DNA of 64,000 nucleotides. It comes from Lateolabrax maculatus. Lineage: Eukaryota; Chordata; Actinopteri; Acropomatiformes; Lateolabracidae. A model generated the notes under the pieces. That model saw only the letters and a list, made by a program, of their open reading frames with translations. It was not told where the DNA came from and made no database searches. The position numbers and the translations under genes were made by a program. Location of the stretch: positions 17,731,001 to 17,795,000 of the forward strand of contig CM062218.1 in the NCBI GenBank assembly GCA_031216445.1. The letters are read 5' to 3'. Within the stretch, counting starts at the first letter, position 1, and each line of letters starts with the position of its first letter. Below, piece after piece: positions 60,180 to 64,000 of the stretch.

Positions 60180-60800
60180 ACCTTGATGACTTACCCTGGG
60201 GCGAGTACATAATGAATGTTACTCCGCTCTCTGTGGACCCCGATACATTGCAGGGCAATTTATTCCCTGCTAGCACAAGGGCATAAGAGTCACACAGCCA
60301 ATACGCAGTAAAGCCGCCGGATGGACCGGGGTCTCAGTGTCCCATTAGGTGTGCACCCATCCAGTGTACTCTCGCCCACCACATACTGTAGCGTGAGAAC
60401 ATTGGCTCAAGCAAGGTGTAGCTGACAAAAATAAAGGGCTAATTCAGACACGCACTCGCCATTGCCCTCTCATTCTCCTTCCGCCATTCCCGTAACATAA
60501 CAGATTAGCTGCATTAGCCACGCCGCCAAAGGAAATGATGGCGATTTGTACGGCGAGGATCGATGTCCGCGGAGATAATTAGAGCACAAGCATTTTATAT
60601 TCATGTGCTGCTGTGCACCGGGCAAGCTGTAATACCGCTCTGAAATGCTTCTTCATATGTCATCAGTTAAACACTCTCACTTCTGCACAGTGCAGTTGCC
60701 TTTTCTAGCTGAGTTAGTGCATTCATGAATGGAACTTAACAATAACAATATTTATCAGCGGGGTTCCCATTAACTACACAAATAATGATTTCGCTGGATT
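60180..60800. promoter_or_regulatory. Candidate conserved regulatory island
   Basis: No coding frame and no repeat words. It contains homeodomain-type words (GATAATTAGAGC, CATTAGCC, CATTCATGAATGG, CAATTAATG), GC-balanced composition and many CpGs for intergenic DNA. Status as an enhancer is inference. Confidence 0.3.
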
Positions 60801-60939
60801 TAAACCAATTAATGAACTCTAAAACTCCAACCACAATCTTCTAGTGTACCATCATCAGGCCTCAGATTGCTGGATATTTTATCACCAAAGGCAGCAATAT
60901 TTCAAAAAAGACTTCTACATACAGATTTGTATCAAAGCT

Positions 60940-61339
60940 CTTTTTATTGGGGTGACCTAGGGGCAGCACTTCACACAATATTTGGCCTTCGTACAGTAGA
61001 TGCGGATCGGCACGTCCCCAATTTGGAGAAGCAGGCACCCGTACCGACATCTCAACTGTCTCAGCTGTAGAGCTGAATTCATTGCACGGAACAGGTTGAG
61101 AACATGTAGTGCCTAAGGAAAGGGACGTCTGATGGTAGAGGTAAAGCGGTGGAAATATGGCGTACACTTAACTGATATTGATTTTTTTTAAGGTGGCTAA
61201 AATACGTTCTGTCAGCAGAGAGCTGCCAGCTTATCCAAACTGGAGACGTGCCGATCCGCATCTACTGTAGGAAAGACACTGACTATGGATAAACACCTCA
61301 TATAACCCCACTTCAAAACATCCCAACTATCCCTTTAAA
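60940..61339 (-). mobile_element. Family A element with long internal inverted arms
   Basis: The right end reads, in reverse complement, TTTAAAGGGATAGTTGGGAT. Arms at about 60994-61035 and 61215-61270 share ACAGTAGATGCGGATCGGCA in opposite orientation, so the body can fold back. The left boundary is uncertain. See 15244-15400 for a second copy. Confidence 0.65.
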
Positions 61340-61695
61340 CACATACAATATAAAACTGCTGCTGCTCTACTTTCCATGGACTGAAACGTCAGGCCTCACT
61401 CCAATCCCTGATGGCACAGCAGGCGTTTTGCCTGTGACAGCTGATGGAAAGCCCCCGCTGTGACCTCACTGATTGGGGTGTGGTGGAAAGTGCAACATGC
61501 TTGAAAGTTTCAACGCAGCAAGAGCACTGCGCCCTGTGTGAGTCTGTGTTGAATATTTTTAATGAAGCAGTTGCTTATCCAGAGATCAAGCACTTTCAAC
61601 ACTTTCATGATTAAAGTTAACATCTTTATTTAAGCTCACTTACATTAGGATTGGTTTTTACACATCCTTTTTCTGTGTTTGTACTTTGTTTCTGG

Positions 61696-61720
61696 TTAAA
61701 TAAAGGTTAACCAAGTAAAG
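61696..61720 (+). mobile_element. Retroelement tail-like word
   Basis: GGTTAAATAAAGGTTAACC resembles the repeated GGTTAAATAAA 3' tail of fish non-LTR elements. It is too short for firm assignment. Confidence 0.3.
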
Positions 61721-61876
61721 CATAATCATGTCGCATGTGATTTTCAGCCAGCCGAAGGAAGTCGTGTGGATGCCAGGCCAATGTTGGCATGGTAATCAAT
61801 CAGACTGGTGCGGAAAATCATTGCGATATGTTATTATTAGAACAAAATAGCCAATTTGTCACTCCATTATGCAGAA

Positions 61877-61917
61877 ACACACACACACACACAGACACTT
61901 GTATGCACACACACACA
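61877..61917. repeat. Compound (CA)n repeat
   Basis: Two CA runs separated by GACACTTGTATG. Confidence 0.9.
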
Positions 61918-62772
61918 GAGGTAGTCTCTTTCAAAGCTGCTTCTGTGCCTCAGTGTTCATGGTGTTGTTTGCATGGCAGAAATGAGATCATTCATGAAGC
62001 CCCGGGGTCACATTTCCTCAAGAGGAGGGTAAGAGGAAAACGTGGATGAGAGGAGCTGCAGCGTTCTCAGACTTGGAGGGAGAGAGAGTGTTGTGTTTTT
62101 TTTTTTTTTTTATCTGGCTGATGAGGGAGGAAGAAGGGCCAGGGCCAGTGCGTGTTCAGGGAGTAAAGCGTGAAAATAGATAAGAAGGGGGAGGGAGGTG
62201 GCGTGCGAGAGGAGATGAGGGAGGGGAGGGAGGACGATGCCTCGTTGCATTTTTAACAGGTCTGTGTTTGAGTCGCCACGGGGACGGAGGCACGCTGTAG
62301 ACACGGTTCACCATGCAAGGACAACTTGTCGCCCTTCTTTGCTCTTGCTCTTCCCCTCCAGCTTTCGCGTCTCTTTATTCCCTCTTTTCTCTCCGTGTCC
62401 TTCCCCAATGTAGGACTCCCAGAATGCTGCTGGCCTTGAACCCTCTGCCACTAAAAGAAAACTCAAATGCAAACTCCCTCATCAGAGTGTGTCTTCAGTG
62501 ATCATGCAACGTATTTTATTAAATGTCAGGGCACCTTGTTCTGGAATGCTGCTCTTCAGCTAACGAGATGCCCAGCACGGGTGAGGACATTCATGTTGGA
62601 TGTGTTTCCACTCTCACGCCACCTACACACTTGGTTTGCGGGTCAGGCCTGAATGCCCTTAATTAAGAAGTCCAGTCTATTGAAATCCTCCTGAAAAAGC
62701 ATTAGGTGTCCTTTCGAAGTACTTTTCTTGCCTTGAAAAGTAAGGTGTAAAACTTACTGGGTGGTACATGAT

Positions 62773-62785
62773 TGCCCCCTGGTGG
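62773..62785 (-). promoter_or_regulatory. CTCF-like core motif
   Basis: TGCCCCCTGGTGG is the reverse complement of CCACCAGGGGGCA, the core of the vertebrate CTCF site. Some repeats also carry this word; occupancy is unknown. Confidence 0.4.
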
Positions 62786-63639
62786 TCACGTGTAGCAGCT
62801 TGCACTTGCAGATGGTTTTGATGTGTAGAATCCAGTTTTATTCTTGTTTTCTTAATATGTTTCTCAATTTATATTAAAGGCGGGACTCATTACGGCGTTA
62901 AGTACTTCCTCTTGAGCTTTTCAGGCTACAACTCCTCTCCGTGTAACTACAACTGCATGACAAACTCACACCCTTTCAACGCCAGACTTACTTTTTCAGC
63001 TCTGTTACACCTTCATCCTCCACTTATCACAAGTCCTCCCACATGTACAGGACTTCATCTCCATATTCATTTGGCTGGAATCAGCTGCAAGACTACCCTG
63101 GGGTTACAGAGCCACACTATCGCTGCAACTCTCTGATTAAAGTCCTCCTCTGTCTCCTGCTTTGAAGTCAGTAATGATATTCAGTAGACCTGGATGACAG
63201 CAAGTGAGAATTATAATGAAGGTGAGATTTGAGATTGGTTGGGGAATTGAAAGGGAATGTCACTTCACGACTGTGATCCAGGAAATTTGGAATTGTATGT
63301 AAATTTGCACATACTAAAGATTAAAAATGAAAAAGAGAAGAACTATAAAATCTAAGTAGAATAAACACAAACATCTTACCTTAAAAGAAAAAGTAACTTA
63401 ATAATAACTTAAACTATAAAGCATAAAGCTTGTGTTTGTGTGTGCATTCACAAAACAATATGACCAGAATATGTGTGTTGTTAATTTGTACTTCAATATC
63501 CCCAAATCATCGAAATGAGGGCAAAACACAGAAAATGTATCAACTCTATTGAAAAAGAATGGAGACAGTAGATTGCAGTTTCGCAACCACATTAGCAGTG
63601 TTATCATTCCCAGGATGAAGTTGCACAGAATAGTACTGT

Positions 63640-64000
63640 AGTTAAGTATCCTGAGGTGCAGTTAATTCTTTACTTTTATGCATTTTATGCTACTTTATAC
63701 TTGTGATAAACTTCTTTTCATTGGGAAATATAGTAGGCTACTTTTTACTCCACTGCACGGCCGCTGCGGTTAGTCATTACTTTGCACATAAAGATTCTAC
63801 TTAGTAAACATCGTATTGAATGAGATGCATTATCATAGACAAAACCGTATTCAAAGCTGTTAAATGAGCTCTAACTTGATCTGCATCATCAAAAATTATG
63901 CAATTATGTCAATCATAATAATACAATAATATAATGTAAAGAGGCAATTCTGCATAATGAGTACATTTACTTTTAATACTTTAATACTGCTGATAATACT
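63640..64000 (+). mobile_element. Short interspersed element, family D, running to the window edge
   Basis: ATTTTATGCTACTTTATACT, GGGAAATATAGTAGGC, CTTTTTACTCCACTGCA and, at the end, TTTAATACTGCTGATAATACT match the family order more fully than the other two copies; the element continues past 64000. Confidence 0.6.

Noticed and set aside
59857..60276. 139-codon minus-strand open frame with Pro/Ser-rich middle
   Set aside because: It is produced by the purine-rich tract on the opposite strand; no domain or start evidence.

Overview
The window looks like teleost fish nuclear DNA. It has compact vertebrate-type exons with GT-AG introns, very frequent (CA)n/(TG)n microsatellites, and several families of short inverted-repeat transposons and retroelement debris of the kind seen in ray-finned fish. 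Nothing bacterial, organellar or viral in gene content was seen: no operons, no rRNA or tRNA genes, no CRISPR array.

Only two host genes are supported, both near the left end and transcribed away from each other. On the minus strand, 3016-3720 is the first coding exon of ube2ql1, a ubiquitin-conjugating (E2) enzyme of the UBE2Q-like group. It sits in a GC-rich CpG-island-like block (about 2870-5040), and its remaining exon(s) lie beyond the left edge. On the plus strand, 6754-8294 is a complete four-exon med10 gene, encoding a 134-residue Mediator middle-module subunit, with a 3' UTR to about 9025. As I recall it, MED10 and UBE2QL1 are also divergent neighbours in human on 5p15.3, so this is conserved vertebrate synteny. 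The two genes are not in one pathway: one acts in RNA polymerase II transcription, the other in ubiquitin transfer.

From about 9 kb to the right edge (55 kb) I find no convincing host gene. The stretch is gene-desert-like, as in the orthologous human region. It holds a decayed THAP-domain pseudogene (about 13986-14150), a heavily deleted LTR retroelement (about 14720-17256) with a tRNA-Pro-like primer binding site, a broken integrase and a 3' LTR carrying TATA and poly(A) signals, a LINE 3' fragment (about 42815-43040), at least five families of short interspersed elements present in two or more copies, and many dinucleotide repeats. Several repeat-poor islands could be conserved regulatory elements, but that is inference that needs alignment.

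I found no convincing new multi-gene system. The most useful leads are the long N-terminal extension of Ube2ql1, G-rich tracts flanking its start codon and first splice donor, an X-box-like palindrome in the med10 promoter, the rearranged retroelement with a nested short transposon, and the candidate regulatory islands.
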